DNA of 6,334 nucleotides from Candidatus Omnitrophota bacterium (GTDB lineage: Bacteria > Omnitrophota > Gorgyraeia > Zapsychrales > Fredricksoniimonadaceae), in contig JACQQW010000047.1 of assembly GCA_016206745.1 (NCBI GenBank), positions 1 to 6,334 on the forward strand, in the 5' to 3' direction. The position numbers and the translations under genes are program-made. The notes under the pieces were generated by a model. That model was given only the letters and a program-made list of their open reading frames with translations. It was not told the origin of the DNA and did no database searches. Positions 5,788 through 6,334 of this stretch are shown piece after piece (positions within the stretch are counted from its first letter, which is position 1; each line of letters starts with the position of its first letter).

Positions 5788-6334
5788 ATGGCTCTTGGCC
5801 ATTCGCCCTAAAACATTGCCCGCCGCCATTGCGCCGGTTGCAATCGGCACGGCCATGGCATTTGGCGACGGGGTGGCGCATTGGCCGTCCGCTTTTGCCG
5901 CTTTGTTTGCCGCGCTGATGATCCAAATTGCCACCAATCTCATTAATGATTATTGCGATTTTAAAAAAGGAGCGGACACCAAAGACCGTTTAGGTCCCGT
6001 GCGTGTCACCCAGGCCGGTTTGATCAAACCTAAGATCGTTTTATTCGCCGCTGTTGCGGCATTTTTATTGTCTGCCCTGGCCTGTGCGTATTTGATTGGA
6101 CGTGCAGGGTGGGTGATTTTATTCATCGGCATTGCCTCCATTTTATCCGGTATTTTTTATACCGCCGGACCACGGCCTTTGGGATATTTGGGATTGGGGG
6201 AAGTTTTTGTGTTTATTTTTTTTGGGCCCGTGGCCGTAGGCGGCATTTATTTTGTTCAATCTTTGGATTTGAATTGGGCGGTCATTATGGCCGGTTTAGG
6301 CCCGGGTTTTTTGTCCACGGCCATTCTGGCGGTC
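5732..6334 (+). CDS. menA: 1,4-dihydroxy-2-naphthoate polyprenyltransferase, 3'-partial
   Basis: MenA, an integral membrane UbiA-family enzyme, attaches a polyprenyl chain to 1,4-dihydroxy-2-naphthoate with loss of CO2, giving demethylmenaquinone. The frame is open for 201 codons to the window edge, about two thirds of the expected length near 300 aa. Diagnostic stretches: [15 protein letters not shown] (22-36); the first Asp-rich prenyl-diphosphate/Mg motif [11 protein letters not shown] (72-82) followed by [15 protein letters not shown], which is MenA-specific rather than UbiA-specific; and [19 protein letters not shown]. Several hydrophobic segments lie between these. The second Asp-rich motif lies beyond the window. 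The start at 5732 has an excellent Shine-Dalgarno and places the PKTLP motif at almost the same distance from the N-terminus as in E. coli MenA. The 56-bp overlap with menB is unusually long and suggests coupled production of successive pathway enzymes. Confidence 0.95.
   Translation, partial: MHSKTNANRIFPNFLKDHKWLLAIRPKTLPAAIAPVAIGTAMAFGDGVAHWPSAFAALFAALMIQIATNLINDYCDFKKGADTKDRLGPVRVTQAGLIKPKIVLFAAVAAFLLSALACAYLIGRAGWVILFIGIASILSGIFYTAGPRPLGYLGLGEVFVFIFFGPVAVGGIYFVQSLDLNWAVIMAGLGPGFLSTAILAV

Noticed and set aside
5788..5811. ATG immediately after the menB stop as the menA start
   Set aside because: That frame reads only seven codons before a stop; the MenA motifs are in the frame starting at 5732.
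4933..5943. Long open frame (336 codons) on the minus strand
   Set aside because: It lies antisense to menB and the start of menA, which match known families almost residue by residue. Its translation has no recognisable domain and it is a codon-bias shadow.

Overview
The window is a gene-dense stretch with every supported gene on the + strand and almost no non-coding DNA. Base composition looks close to 50% G+C. Spacing is operon-like throughout: ATGA or longer overlaps, or gaps of about 1 to 53 nt. Shine-Dalgarno sites with ATG starts point to a bacterium. Two consecutive menaquinone genes (menB, menA) indicate a respiring organism that makes its own menaquinone, and the multi-pass fused methyltransferase-like protein and CheX-like fragment suit a Gram-negative environmental lineage. 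An uncultured phylum such as Omnitrophota is a guess; the sequence does not prove taxonomy.

Layout. (1) Bases 1-2362: the C-terminal part of a CheX-like protein, coupled by an ATGA overlap to a 669-aa membrane protein with a C-terminal spermidine-synthase-like Rossmann domain. (2) Bases 2371-2796: an unrecognised helical protein of 141 aa. (3) Bases 2797-2849: the only notable intergenic gap, holding a C-rich/G-rich inverted repeat whose G-rich half is a perfect four-run G-quadruplex motif and also supplies the xseA Shine-Dalgarno. (4) Bases 2850-4374: xseA and xseB, both subunits of exonuclease VII, 1 nt apart. (5) Bases 4396-4656: a small single-pass membrane protein with a tail resembling the ribosomal L7/L12 C-terminal domain. 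(6) Bases 4668-4979: a HIT-family nucleotide hydrolase/transferase. (7) Bases 4966-5787: menB (1,4-dihydroxy-2-naphthoyl-CoA synthase), overlapping the HIT gene by 14 bp. (8) Bases 5732 to the window end: menA (DHNA prenyltransferase), starting 56 bp inside menB and cut off by the window edge.

How they work together. XseA and XseB form one enzyme that degrades single-stranded DNA. MenB closes the naphthoquinone ring; after thioester hydrolysis, MenA adds the prenyl chain in the membrane. The other genes have no evident link to these pathways beyond co-transcription. I saw no tRNA, rRNA, CRISPR array, insertion sequence or phage gene. Most of the window is conserved housekeeping content. The less ordinary points are the G-rich structured leader of xseA, the deeply nested menA start, an Asp-to-Asn change at a probable XseA active-site position, and the L7/L12-like membrane protein.
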